64,000 nt of DNA from Alphaproteobacteria bacterium (GTDB lineage: Bacteria; Pseudomonadota; Alphaproteobacteria; Sphingomonadales; Sphingomonadaceae): NCBI GenBank assembly GCA_030424845.1, contig JAUHWC010000004.1, positions 186,001-250,000 of the forward strand, given 5' to 3'. This document shows, one piece after another, positions 1 through 11,017 of this stretch (positions are counted from its first letter, which is position 1; every line of letters begins with the position of its first letter). A program made the translations under genes and the position numbers. The notes below the pieces were generated by a model that did no database searches, was not told where the DNA came from, and saw only the letters and a list, made by a program, of their open reading frames with translations.

Positions 1-1
1 A

Positions 2-136
2 ATCCTTCGCGAGGTGGCACCCTATATCGGGGTCGGCTGGGAACAGAAGCTGGGCGAGACGCGCCGCATCGCACGCGGCAATGGCGAGGATCCTTCGCGC
101 TTCGTCCTGCTGCTGGGCATGCGCAGCTGGTTCTAA
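2..136 (+). CDS. C-terminal end of a CopB-like outer-membrane copper resistance protein (partial)
   Basis: An open frame enters from the left edge and ends at TAA 134-136. It gives 44 residues beginning ILREVAPYIGVGWEQKLGET and ending in RSWF. The 'REVAPYIGVxWExKLGET' strand followed by a short final strand ending in aromatic-Phe is the usual C-terminus of CopB-family beta-barrels, which bind or sequester copper in the outer membrane. The terminal Phe fits outer-membrane protein assembly. Only the last few percent of the gene is visible, so the family call rests on this tail. It appears unrelated to the catabolic genes that follow. Confidence 0.6.
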   Translation: MLREVAPYIGVGWEQKLGETRRIARGNGEDPSRFVLLLGMRSWF

Positions 137-197
137 GCCCCCTTGCCTCACCCACCGGCAGGCGTAGTCTGTCGGGGCAGCAATGGGGGAGGCTGGG

Positions 198-677
198 ATG
201 GCGCAGGCATTTGCAATCACCGTCAATGGCGAGCGGCACGAGGTTGAAGCCGATGCCGACATGCCGTTGCTCTACCTGCTGGCAGACGAACTGGGCCTGA
301 AAGGCCCGCGCTTCGGCTGCGGCCTGGCGCAATGCGGGGCCTGTTCGGTGCTGGTCAACGGGCGCGAGGTGCGCAGCTGTGTCTACCCGGCCGCCTCGAC
401 CGCCGGTGCCGAAGTGGTCACCGCCGAAGGTATCGCCGCAGCCGATGGCTCGCCCCACCCCTTGCAGCAAGAACTGATCGCCGCGCAAGCTCCGCAATGC
501 GGCTTCTGCTATGGCGGGATGATGGTGAAGGCCGCGGAACTGCTGGCTGCCAATCCCGATCCCTCGCGCGAGGAGATCATCGCCCACATGGACGGGCATC
601 TCTGCCGCTGCGGCACCTATCCGCGCCTGCTCGTGGCGATCGAACGCGCTGCCGGGCGCATGCGGGCAGACGCATGA
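198..677 (+). CDS. [2Fe-2S] small subunit of a molybdenum hydroxylase (IorA/aldehyde oxidoreductase type)
   Basis: The protein has about 159 residues and carries two iron-sulfur clusters. The N-terminal plant-ferredoxin-type cluster motif is FGCGLAQCGACSV with a later C, and the C-terminal helical domain has QCGFCYGGM and CRCGTYPR. It passes electrons from the molybdopterin subunit encoded next. I chose ATG 198 because GGGGGAGG (185-192) sits five bases upstream; an in-frame ATG at 183 overlaps that ribosome-binding site. The stop overlaps the next start (ATGA, 674-677), so the subunits are translationally coupled. The family oxidises aldehydes or N-heterocycles; next to a lignin cluster an aromatic aldehyde is plausible but unproven. 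Confidence 0.85.
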   Translation: MAQAFAITVNGERHEVEADADMPLLYLLADELGLKGPRFGCGLAQCGACSVLVNGREVRSCVYPAASTAGAEVVTAEGIAAADGSPHPLQQELIAAQAPQCGFCYGGMMVKAAELLAANPDPSREEIIAHMDGHLCRCGTYPRLLVAIERAAGRMRADA

Positions 678-2878
678 CGGGCGCGCTGTCTTCCCCCGCC
701 GCCCTTTCGCGTCGCGGCTTGCTGAAGGCAGGCGGCGTGTTGCTGGTGGGCTTTTCGCTGGCCGGCAAGGCCGCTGCGCAATTCGGCCCGCTGCCGGGTC
801 CGGACCGGGACGCAATCGACAGCTGGATCATGATCCATGCGGACAATACCGCGACAATCCTCATCGGCTTCGTCGAGCTGGGACAAGGGGCCACCACCGC
901 CCTGCCGCAGGTCGCCGCCGAAGAGCTGGACCTTGGCATGGACCAGGTCAGGACCGTGGCGGACGAGACGGAAGTCACGCCTTTCCAGGGCGGCACCTAC
1001 TCCTCCAGCGCGATTGCCAACGGCCGCCCGCAGGTGCAGCGCGCCGCCGCCCATGCCCGCGCGGAATTGCTCAAGCGCGCGGCGCAACGGCTTGGTGCTG
1101 CGCCGGATGACCTGGTGATCACGCGCGGCGTGGTGTCCGTGCGCGGCGATGCAACCCGCTCCGTCAGCTATGGCGAGCTGTTGGGCGACCGGCCCTTCGA
1201 GGTGACGATGGATGGCGAGGCCCTTCCCAAGGACCCTTCGCAATACCGCATCGTGGGCCAGCGCCAGGCCCGCGCCGACCTTGCCGAAAAGGTCATGGGC
1301 ACGTTCGCCTATGTCCAGCACAAGCGCCTGCCGGACATGCTCCACGCCCGCATCATCCGTCCGCGCGGACAGGGGGCCTATGGCGCGCCGCCCCAATTGC
1401 TGTCGCATGATGCATCGGCCCTTTCCGCAATCCCCGATGCCCGCGTCTATCGCCAGGGCAACTTCCTTGCCGTGCTGGCAGACAGCGAATGGCACGCGGT
1501 GAAGGCCGCCCGGCTGGTCGATGCGCAATGGGACATCCCGGCCAGCCTGCCGGACAGCAATGACCTGTATCCGGCCATGCGCGAGGCCGTGATGGAAACC
1601 AGGGTGGTGCTGGAGGAAGGACAGGCAGGCGCAGGCGTGCATAGCGCCGCCTTCACTTCCGAAACCCCCTACCAGGCGCATGCGACCATGGCCCCCAACT
1701 GCGCCGTTGCCGATGTGAAGGACGGCAAGGCCCGGGTCTGGGCATCGAGCCAGGACATCTATGCCCTGCGCAGGTCGCTGGCTGACCTTCTGGGCATGGA
1801 GCAGCTGGACGTGACGGTGCAGTTCGCAGAAGGCTCGGGCACCTATGGCCACAGCCTCTATGACGATGTGGCGCTTGGCGCCGCGTTGCTGAGCCAGAAG
1901 CTGGGCCGCCCGGTGCGGCTGCAATACAGCCGCGAGGACGAACATGGCTGGGACACCTTCGGCCCGGCGCATATCGGCAAGGTGGCGATCGCCTGCGACG
2001 CGGCGGGCAAGCTGACCGACTATGAGTACGAAGGCTGGCAGCACAGCTGGGCCTTTACCGAAACCAACGACCAGCTGGCGCGCGGCACGGCGGCCAACGG
2101 CTGGCCGATGGGGCCTTCGCGCAGCGTCAATCCGGCGGTTTGCGGCGGCATGTATGCGCTGCCCCGGCGCAAGCTGGTGGACCATGTGCTCGACACCGCC
2201 CACTGGCCACGCGGCGCCTGGCTGCGCTCGCCGCTCGACCTGTCCTTTGCCTTCGCATCCGAACAGGCGATTGATGACCTTGCGGCGCAGCTTGGCATGG
2301 ACCCGGTTGCCTTCCGCCGCCTCAACATTGCCGACCACCGCTGGCAGGGCGTGCTTGATGCGGCTGCCGAAGCGGCTGGCTGGAACGGTCCGCAATCCAA
2401 TGCCTCGGGCGGCAAGCTGACCGGGCGCGGCGTCGGCCTGGGCACCCACCTGCAAGGCTGGGGCGGCGCGGTAGCCGAGGTGGAGGTGGAGCCCGAAAGC
2501 GGGCGGGTGCGCGTCACCCGCCTGTGGGGATCGCTGGATGCCGGCTGCACCGTCAATCCCGATATCGTGGAAGCCCAGATCACCGGACAGCTGGTGCAGA
2601 CGGTCAGCCGCATGCTGCATGAAGAGGTGCGTTTCACGCCGCAGGGCGTCACCACGCTCGACTGGAACAGCTACAAGGTGGCCCGCTTCTCCGATTGCCC
2701 GGAAATCACCCCGGTCATCGTCCAGCGCCTGGATGAACGTTCAACCGGGGCGGGCGAGGAAGTGATGGCCGCCGCCGCCGCGGCCATCGCCAACGCCTTC
2801 CACGCCGCAACCGGCAAGCGCATGGCGACCTTCCCCTTCACGCCTGATCGCGTGAAGGCGGCATTGGCTGCCAGCTGA
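674..2878 (+). CDS. Molybdopterin-binding large subunit of an aldehyde/isoquinoline 1-oxidoreductase, Tat-exported
   Basis: A 734-residue xanthine dehydrogenase-family protein. The N-terminus has a twin-arginine signal (SRRGLLKAGG, hydrophobic stretch, ending AAAQ), so the complex is probably periplasmic. The IorB-type features run in order: a VELGQG molybdopterin-binding segment near residue 75, a truncated middle region, and the C-terminal GAGEEVMAAAAAAIANA stretch that holds the usual catalytic glutamate. No fused cytochrome c domain is seen. The start follows from the 4-base overlap with the small subunit. It is convergent with ligI. The substrate cannot be read from sequence; aromatic aldehydes such as vanillin or syringaldehyde are candidates by context only. 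Confidence 0.82.
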   Translation: MTGALSSPAALSRRGLLKAGGVLLVGFSLAGKAAAQFGPLPGPDRDAIDSWIMIHADNTATILIGFVELGQGATTALPQVAAEELDLGMDQVRTVADETEVTPFQGGTYSSSAIANGRPQVQRAAAHARAELLKRAAQRLGAAPDDLVITRGVVSVRGDATRSVSYGELLGDRPFEVTMDGEALPKDPSQYRIVGQRQARADLAEKVMGTFAYVQHKRLPDMLHARIIRPRGQGAYGAPPQLLSHDASALSAIPDARVYRQGNFLAVLADSEWHAVKAARLVDAQWDIPASLPDSNDLYPAMREAVMETRVVLEEGQAGAGVHSAAFTSETPYQAHATMAPNCAVADVKDGKARVWASSQDIYALRRSLADLLGMEQLDVTVQFAEGSGTYGHSLYDDVALGAALLSQKLGRPVRLQYSREDEHGWDTFGPAHIGKVAIACDAAGKLTDYEYEGWQHSWAFTETNDQLARGTAANGWPMGPSRSVNPAVCGGMYALPRRKLVDHVLDTAHWPRGAWLRSPLDLSFAFASEQAIDDLAAQLGMDPVAFRRLNIADHRWQGVLDAAAEAAGWNGPQSNASGGKLTGRGVGLGTHLQGWGGAVAEVEVEPESGRVRVTRLWGSLDAGCTVNPDIVEAQITGQLVQTVSRMLHEEVRFTPQGVTTLDWNSYKVARFSDCPEITPVIVQRLDERSTGAGEEVMAAAAAAIANAFHAATGKRMATFPFTPDRVKAALAAS

Positions 2879-2885
2879 TGCCGCG

Positions 2886-4852
<1,967 letters not shown>

Positions 4853-4880
4853 ATGCCACTTCCGTTCGCCTCGGTATCGC

Positions 4881-5555
4881 TCAGACCCACTTCAGGCCCA
4901 TGTCGGTCAGCTTCTGGCGGAAGCCGTACATGTCGAGGCCGAGCACGCCGTCTGCCAGCTTCTTGCGCTTTTCTTCCTCGTTCGCCTCGCGGGCCTGCGC
5001 CTTCTTCAGCACCTCTTCGGCTTCCTCGCGGCGGACCACGCATACGCCGTCATCATCGGCGACGATCACGTCGCCCGGGCGGATGAAGGCACCGGCGCAG
5101 ACCACGTCCACGTTCACGCTGCCGAGCGAGGCCTTGATCGTGCCTTGCGCGAAGACGCGCTTGGCCCAGACGGGGAACTGCATCTCCGTGAGGTCGCGCA
5201 CGTCGCGGATACCGGCATCGATGATCAGACCCTTCACGCCGCGAGCCTGGGCGGAGGTGGCCAGCAGGTCCCCGAAATAGCCGTCCTCGCAAGGCGACGT
5301 CGGCGCGATCACCAGGATATCGCCATCGCGGCACTGCTCGATGGCGGCATGGACCATGTAGTTGTCACCCGGAGGGACGGAAATCGTCACGGCAGAAGCG
5401 CCCACGCGCATGCCGGAATAGATCGGGCGCATGTAGCTGGCGAGCAAGCCCTTGCGGCCCTGCGCCTCGTGCACGGTGGCAACACCGCAGGCACCCAGCG
5501 CCTCGACAACTTCCTTGTCCGCACGTTCGATGTTCTGGACGACGATACCGGTCAT
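4881..5555 (-). CDS. ligK: 4-carboxy-4-hydroxy-2-oxoadipate (CHA) aldolase
   Basis: LigK splits CHA into pyruvate and oxaloacetate, the last step of the protocatechuate and gallate meta-cleavage pathways. The 224-residue protein has the RraA/HMG-aldolase fold: [13 protein letters not shown] at the N-terminus, [23 protein letters not shown] in the middle, and the metal-binding [14 protein letters not shown] segment with the conserved G-x3-D-x-R-D motif. It is first in its minus-strand operon. The start is close to the divergent control region shared with the ligJABC operon, which contains a palindromic operator. Confidence 0.95.
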   Translation of the reverse strand: MTGIVVQNIERADKEVVEALGACGVATVHEAQGRKGLLASYMRPIYSGMRVGASAVTISVPPGDNYMVHAAIEQCRDGDILVIAPTSPCEDGYFGDLLATSAQARGVKGLIIDAGIRDVRDLTEMQFPVWAKRVFAQGTIKASLGSVNVDVVCAGAFIRPGDVIVADDDGVCVVRREEAEEVLKKAQAREANEEEKRKKLADGVLGLDMYGFRQKLTDMGLKWV

Positions 5556-5646
5556 TCACGAGTCTCCTGCTTGAATCTTGCGCGCGCTCCGGTTGCGCGT
5601 GCGCAGGCCCTTCGTCAAGGGCAGTCACGACGCATCATGCGCAAAC

Positions 5647-5665
5647 TTGTAAGCAATACATACAT
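5647..5665. promoter_or_regulatory. Palindromic operator site 1 between ligK and the ligJABC operon
   Basis: TTGTAAG-CAATA-CATACAT is an inverted repeat with 7-base arms and a 5-base spacer. It sits in the 134-bp gap between the divergent starts of ligK and the DUF1932 gene, about 25 bases before the latter. The same pattern occurs at 20871-20889 and 32291-32309. It is a candidate binding site for one dimeric regulator that acts on both lig operons; the regulator is not in this window. Confidence 0.6.
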
Positions 5666-5689
5666 TATGTAGATCGCGCCCACAGAAGG

Positions 5690-6577
5690 ATGACTGACTC
5701 GCACTCCCTCCCCGATGCCCCGCGCGTGGGCCTGGTCGGCTTCGGTGAAGCCGGCTCCACCTTTGCGCATGCCGGCGGTTGGGAAGACGCGGCCCGCGCA
5801 TGGGACATATTGCCCGCCCGCAAGGCGGCGATGCAAGAGTGCGGCGTTGTCGCGGCCGCTTCTGCTGCCGAAGCACTGGAGGGCGCACAGGTCGTGCTTT
5901 CGCTCGTCACGGCAGACCAGGCCGTTGCGGCTGCCGAAAGCTATGCCGCGTTCCTGCCCAAGGGCGCGATCTGGTGCGACATGAACTCCGTCGCGCCCGA
6001 TACCAAGCGCGCCGCTGCCAAGGCTGTGCGGGCTGCCGGTGGCCGTTATGTCGACGTGGCGTTGATGGCGCCTGTCGATCCCGCACGGCTCAACGTGCCG
6101 CTGCTGTTCGCCGGGGCCGACGCGCATGAAGCCATGATGCTGCTGCGCGCCCTGGGTTTTGCCAAGACACGGGTGGTAGGCACCGAGATCGGCCAGGCCA
6201 GCGCGATCAAGCTGTGCCGTTCGATCATGGTGAAGGGGCTGGAGGCGCTGACTGCGGAAATGGTGCTGTCCGCCTCGCAGGCAGGCGTGCTCGAGGAGGT
6301 CCTGTCATCGCTCGACGCCAGCGAAAAGCATGTCAGCTGGCACGAACGCGCGGATTACAACCTTGACCGCATGTTGCTGCATGGCCGCCGCCGCTCGGCG
6401 GAAATGGCCGAGGCAGCGCAAATGGTGCGGCATCTCGGAATCACCCCCATGATGACGGATAATACTGTAAGCTGGCAGCAGGGACTCGGCGCACTGGGCA
6501 TTGACCCGCTGCCGCAAGGCCTCGAAGGCAAGATCGCAGCGATCGCAAACTCGCAGCAATATAAGGGAGAAGACTGA
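5690..6577 (+). CDS. NAD(P)-binding DUF1932 (6-phosphogluconate dehydrogenase-like) protein, first gene of the ligJABC operon
   Basis: A 295-residue protein with an N-terminal Rossmann domain (VGLVGFGEAGSTFA near residue 13, the GxGxAG dinucleotide motif) and a C-terminal helical domain of the DUF1932/beta-hydroxyacid dehydrogenase type. IKLCRSIMVKGLEAL matches the segment that carries the conserved catalytic lysine in that superfamily. It stands four bases before ligJ, so co-transcription is likely. I know no assigned step for such an enzyme among the canonical LigABCIJKU activities. AGAAGG lies immediately before the ATG, an unusually short spacing. The reaction is unknown. Confidence 0.8.
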   Translation: MTDSHSLPDAPRVGLVGFGEAGSTFAHAGGWEDAARAWDILPARKAAMQECGVVAAASAAEALEGAQVVLSLVTADQAVAAAESYAAFLPKGAIWCDMNSVAPDTKRAAAKAVRAAGGRYVDVALMAPVDPARLNVPLLFAGADAHEAMMLLRALGFAKTRVVGTEIGQASAIKLCRSIMVKGLEALTAEMVLSASQAGVLEEVLSSLDASEKHVSWHERADYNLDRMLLHGRRRSAEMAEAAQMVRHLGITPMMTDNTVSWQQGLGALGIDPLPQGLEGKIAAIANSQQYKGED

Positions 6578-6581
6578 GCAA

Positions 6582-7607
6582 ATGTCTCTGATCATCGATT
6601 GTCATGGCCACTACACCGTGCTCCCCAAGGGGCACGATGCCTGGCGCGAGGCGCAGAAGGAAGCCTACAAGAACGGCACCGAATGCCCGCCCTACCCGGA
6701 AATCTCCGATGACGAGATTCGCGAGACGATCGAGCAGAACCAGCTCAAGCTGATCAAGGAACGCGGCGCGGACTTCACCATCTTCAGCCCGCGCGCTTCG
6801 GCCATGGCCCCGCACGTGGGTGACCAGGCAGTGGCAAGCGAATGGGCCCGCCGCTGCAATGACCTGATCTACCGCGTCACCCAACTGTTTCCCGATACCT
6901 TCATCGGCGGTTGCATGCTGCCGCAGAGCCCGAAGTCGGACCTTTCCGAAAGCGTCAGGGAACTTCGCCGCTGCGTGGAAGAGCTGAACTTCGTGGTCTG
7001 CAACCTCAACCCCGATCCGGGCGGCGGCCATTTCGAGCACCCGCCGCTGACGGACGAATACTGGTTCCCCATCTACGAAGTGATGGAAGAACTGGATGTG
7101 CCCGCGATGATCCACGTATCGGGTTCGTGCAATCCGGCCATGCACGCCACCGGCGGCTATTACCTGGCAGCGGACACAGTGGCCTTCATGCAGCTGCTGC
7201 AGGGCGACCTGTTCTCCCGCTTCCCGAAGCTGAAGATGATCATCCCCCACGGCGGCGGCGCCGTGCCTTACCACTGGGGCCGTTATCGCGGCCTTGCGGA
7301 CATGCTCAAGCAGCCCAATCTCGATGATCACCTGATGAACAACGTGTTCTTCGATACCTGCGTCTACCACCAGCCGGGCATCAACCTGCTGGCCGACGTG
7401 ATCGAGAACAAGAACATCCTGTTTGGCAGCGAGATGGTGGGCGCGGTGCGCGGCATCGACCCGACGACCGGCCATTATTTCGACGACACCAAGCGTTACA
7501 TCGACGCCCTGGATATCTCGGAGGAAGAAAAGCACATGATCTTCGAGGGCAATGCCCGCCGGGTCTATGGCCGCCTCAACAAGGTGCTGGAGGAAAAGGG
7601 ATATTGA
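6582..7607 (+). CDS. ligJ: 4-oxalomesaconate hydratase
   Basis: LigJ adds water to the oxalomesaconate tautomer to give 4-carboxy-4-hydroxy-2-oxoadipate. The 341-residue metal-dependent amidohydrolase-fold protein starts MSLIIDCHGHYTVLPK (HxH metal motif). It continues with FSPRASAMAPHVGDQ, NLNPDPGGGHF, MIHVSGSCNPAMHATG, IIPHGGGAVPYHWGR and FGSEMVGAVRGIDP, all close to Sphingobium LigJ. Starting at ATG 6582 gives the family length; longer in-frame starts would add an unrelated extension into the preceding gene. The stop overlaps the TTG of the next gene by four bases. Confidence 0.96.
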   Translation: MSLIIDCHGHYTVLPKGHDAWREAQKEAYKNGTECPPYPEISDDEIRETIEQNQLKLIKERGADFTIFSPRASAMAPHVGDQAVASEWARRCNDLIYRVTQLFPDTFIGGCMLPQSPKSDLSESVRELRRCVEELNFVVCNLNPDPGGGHFEHPPLTDEYWFPIYEVMEELDVPAMIHVSGSCNPAMHATGGYYLAADTVAFMQLLQGDLFSRFPKLKMIIPHGGGAVPYHWGRYRGLADMLKQPNLDDHLMNNVFFDTCVYHQPGINLLADVIENKNILFGSEMVGAVRGIDPTTGHYFDDTKRYIDALDISEEEKHMIFEGNARRVYGRLNKVLEEKGY

Positions 7608-7927
7608 GCCAGAACGACACCCCTGTTTCCGCCATGGGCTTCGCCAGGTGCGAACGGCCCGAGCGCTATATCCAGCAACTGGTCAAGCACTGGGGGCACA
7701 AATACGCCACCAGCTATGACGAGGGCGACGGCATGGGCATGTTCCCCTTTTCGGAACACGAGACCGCCGCCTTGACAGCGCACAAGGACGGCATCTCCAT
7801 CTTGCTGACCACCGCGGAGCGGGAGCGAAACGAGCACATGCGCGGCGTGATCGAGCGGCACATCGACCGCTTCGCCTTCAAGGAAGCTCCGCTGACATAC
7901 GAATGGAAAGAAACCAAGGAAGCCTGA
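7604..7927 (+). CDS. DUF2218 small protein between ligJ and ligA
   Basis: A 107-residue soluble protein with the DUF2218 pattern: ERYIQQLVKHWGHKY near the N-terminus, GMGMFPFSEHETAALTAH in the centre and IERHIDRFAFKE near the end. The preferred start is TTG 7604, coupled to the ligJ stop and preceded by GGAGG/AAGG at 7589-7599; ATG 7634 is an alternative. DUF2218 proteins are often found near iron-acquisition genes. Here it sits directly upstream of the subunits of an Fe(II)-dependent dioxygenase, so a role in iron supply or enzyme maintenance is possible, but that is inference from position only. Confidence 0.75.
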   Translation: MSQNDTPVSAMGFARCERPERYIQQLVKHWGHKYATSYDEGDGMGMFPFSEHETAALTAHKDGISILLTTAERERNEHMRGVIERHIDRFAFKEAPLTYEWKETKEA

Positions 7928-7929
7928 TC

Positions 7930-9266
<1,337 letters not shown>

Positions 9267-9274
9267 GCCGACAG

Positions 9275-9311
9275 GGGCGCCCGTTCGGAACAATTCCGCC
9301 GGGCGCCCTTT
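9275..9311 (+). terminator. Strong hairpin terminator between ligB and ligC
   Basis: GGGCGCCCG (9275-9283) pairs perfectly with CGGGCGCCC (9300-9308). An inner CGGAA/TTCCG stem extends the hairpin over a CAA loop, followed by a short T run. It should reduce read-through, leaving ligC at a lower level than ligAB or on its own promoter. Confidence 0.75.
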
Positions 9312-9359
9312 GATTCAACACGACCGAAAACTCGAACTCTCGACAGGGAGAAAGATCAC

Positions 9360-10322
9360 ATGAGAATCGCACTCGCCGGTGGCGGCGCATTTGGTGAAAA
9401 GCACCTCGACGGCCTCAAGAACATCGAAGGCGTGGAAGTGACCGCACTGGTCGGCCGCCGCCTGGAACCGACACAGGCCATGGCTGACAAATACGGCGTA
9501 CCCTTCGCCACGACCGATTACGAAGCCATGCTGGAACGCGACGATGTCGACGCGGTGATCCTTTGCACCCCCACGCAGATGCATGCCGACCAGGCCATCA
9601 AGGCGATGGATGCCGGCAAGCATGTCGAAGTGGAAATCCCGCTGGCCGACAGCTGGGCCGATGCCGAAGCCGTGCTGAAGAAGCAGGAAGAAACCGGCCT
9701 TGTCTGCATGGCCGGCCACACCCGCCGCTTCAACCCTTCGCACCAGTATGTGAAGCAGCAGATCGAAGCGGGTAAGTTCAACGTCCTGTCGATGGACGTG
9801 GAGACCTACTTCTTCCGCCGCGAGAACAAGAACGCCAAGGGCGAACCGCGCAGCTGGACGGACCACCTGCTGTGGCACCATTCCGCGCACACGATCGACA
9901 TCTTCCAGTACATGACCGGCTCCAAGGTCATTGCCGCGAACATCCTGCAGGGCCCCAAGCACCCTGACCTGGGCATCGCGATGGACCAGTCGATCCAGAT
10001 GAAGACCGAAAAGGGCCAGATCCTGACCCTGTCGCTGTCCTTCAACAACGAAGGGCCCTTCGGCACCTTCTTCCGCTACATCGGCGATACGGCAACCTAC
10101 CTTGCCCGTTATGACGACCTCTACACCGGGGCTGACGAGCCGGTTGACCTTTCCGGGGTCGACGTGCCGTCCAACAACGGCATCGAACTGCAGGACCGCG
10201 AGTTCATCGCCGCGATCCGCGAAGGGCGCGAGCCCAACAGCTCGGTCCACGGCGTGATCGAATGCTATCGCACCATCGGCCAGCTGGCCGCGAGCCTGGA
10301 AGAACAGGACGGCTGGTCCTGA
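9360..10322 (+). CDS. ligC: 4-carboxy-2-hydroxymuconate-6-semialdehyde dehydrogenase
   Basis: LigC oxidises the hemiacetal form of the LigAB product to 2-pyrone-4,6-dicarboxylate using NAD(P)+. The 320-residue Gfo/Idh/MocA-family protein starts MRIALAGGGAFGEKHLDG (Rossmann GxGxxG-like loop). It has CTPTQMHADQAIKAMDAGKHVEVEIPLAD with the conserved EKP-like position, and CMAGHTRRFNPSHQYVK. GGGAGAAAG lies upstream of the ATG at about seven bases. A strong terminator separates it from ligB by 50 bases. Length agrees with the family (about 315). Confidence 0.95.
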   Translation: MRIALAGGGAFGEKHLDGLKNIEGVEVTALVGRRLEPTQAMADKYGVPFATTDYEAMLERDDVDAVILCTPTQMHADQAIKAMDAGKHVEVEIPLADSWADAEAVLKKQEETGLVCMAGHTRRFNPSHQYVKQQIEAGKFNVLSMDVETYFFRRENKNAKGEPRSWTDHLLWHHSAHTIDIFQYMTGSKVIAANILQGPKHPDLGIAMDQSIQMKTEKGQILTLSLSFNNEGPFGTFFRYIGDTATYLARYDDLYTGADEPVDLSGVDVPSNNGIELQDREFIAAIREGREPNSSVHGVIECYRTIGQLAASLEEQDGWS

Positions 10323-10525
10323 TCCGTTCGGCCTGTCCCGGCGTGCAGCCTTGCCAACCGCGGCAACCGCACGCCGGGGCGGACCCGTCACCGGCAGGAC
10401 AGCCGGTTTACCGCGCATAAATGCTGGGTGGTAACCTTGCGCCCACCAGCCCTTTGCCCGCTTGCTTAACTTGGCGACCTTTATCTGTTAGGCCTAAGGC
10501 CGGAAGCAGAAGGGGACGGGACGCC

Positions 10526-10888
10526 ATGAGCGTAAACGAGATTCTCGATCGCATGGAGGAACTCAGCCGCCGGATCGGGGGCGCAGACAGTTCTGGCGGA
10601 AGCGACCGCCTGGCCAGCATCATCGGCCTGCGCCAGGAATTCACCACCGAATGCGGCAACCTGCTGAAGGCCATGTGCGATGATCCGCGCATCTTCGACA
10701 ACCGGGCCATCTTCAACGAATTGCAGGAAGGGCTGGAGAACATGCGCGCGCGCATGTCTGCCCACCAGCTGAAGTGGCAGGGTGAAAGTATCGAGCAGAA
10801 CCCCGAAGCCTATCGCAAGGCTTCCGGCGCGGTGAATACGGTGGTGGAGCAGTTCATCGCCAACGCCCGCGCGAGGCTGGGCACCTGA
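10526..10888 (+). CDS. Hypothetical helical protein, 120 residues
   Basis: I do not recognise this protein. From ATG 10526, preceded by AGGGGACGGG, it reads MSVNEILDRMEELSRRIGG and then long amphipathic helices rich in Glu, Arg, Gln and Asn with no signal peptide or membrane segment. It ends AVNTVVEQFIANARARLGT. The heptad-like spacing suggests a helical bundle or coiled coil. It follows ligC by about 200 bases with a clear ribosome-binding site and stands alone before the aldo/keto reductase. Function is unknown. Confidence 0.6.
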   Translation: MSVNEILDRMEELSRRIGGADSSGGSDRLASIIGLRQEFTTECGNLLKAMCDDPRIFDNRAIFNELQEGLENMRARMSAHQLKWQGESIEQNPEAYRKASGAVNTVVEQFIANARARLGT

Positions 10889-11017
10889 CACCGGCAAATC
10901 GCGCCTGCTGGCTGTGCAAGGCCGCCAAATCAGCGGCATATCCATTGCATCGCGCCCGCCCGATTGTGTAACGCTTCCCTGCACCGAATTTTGCATTCAC
11001 CAAGCAGGAGAAGTCCG

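Noticed and set aside
617-2620. Long minus-strand open frame opposite the molybdopterin subunit
   Set aside because: Low-complexity His/Gly/Arg-rich translation without family motifs; it mirrors a well-supported plus-strand gene, as expected in GC-rich DNA.
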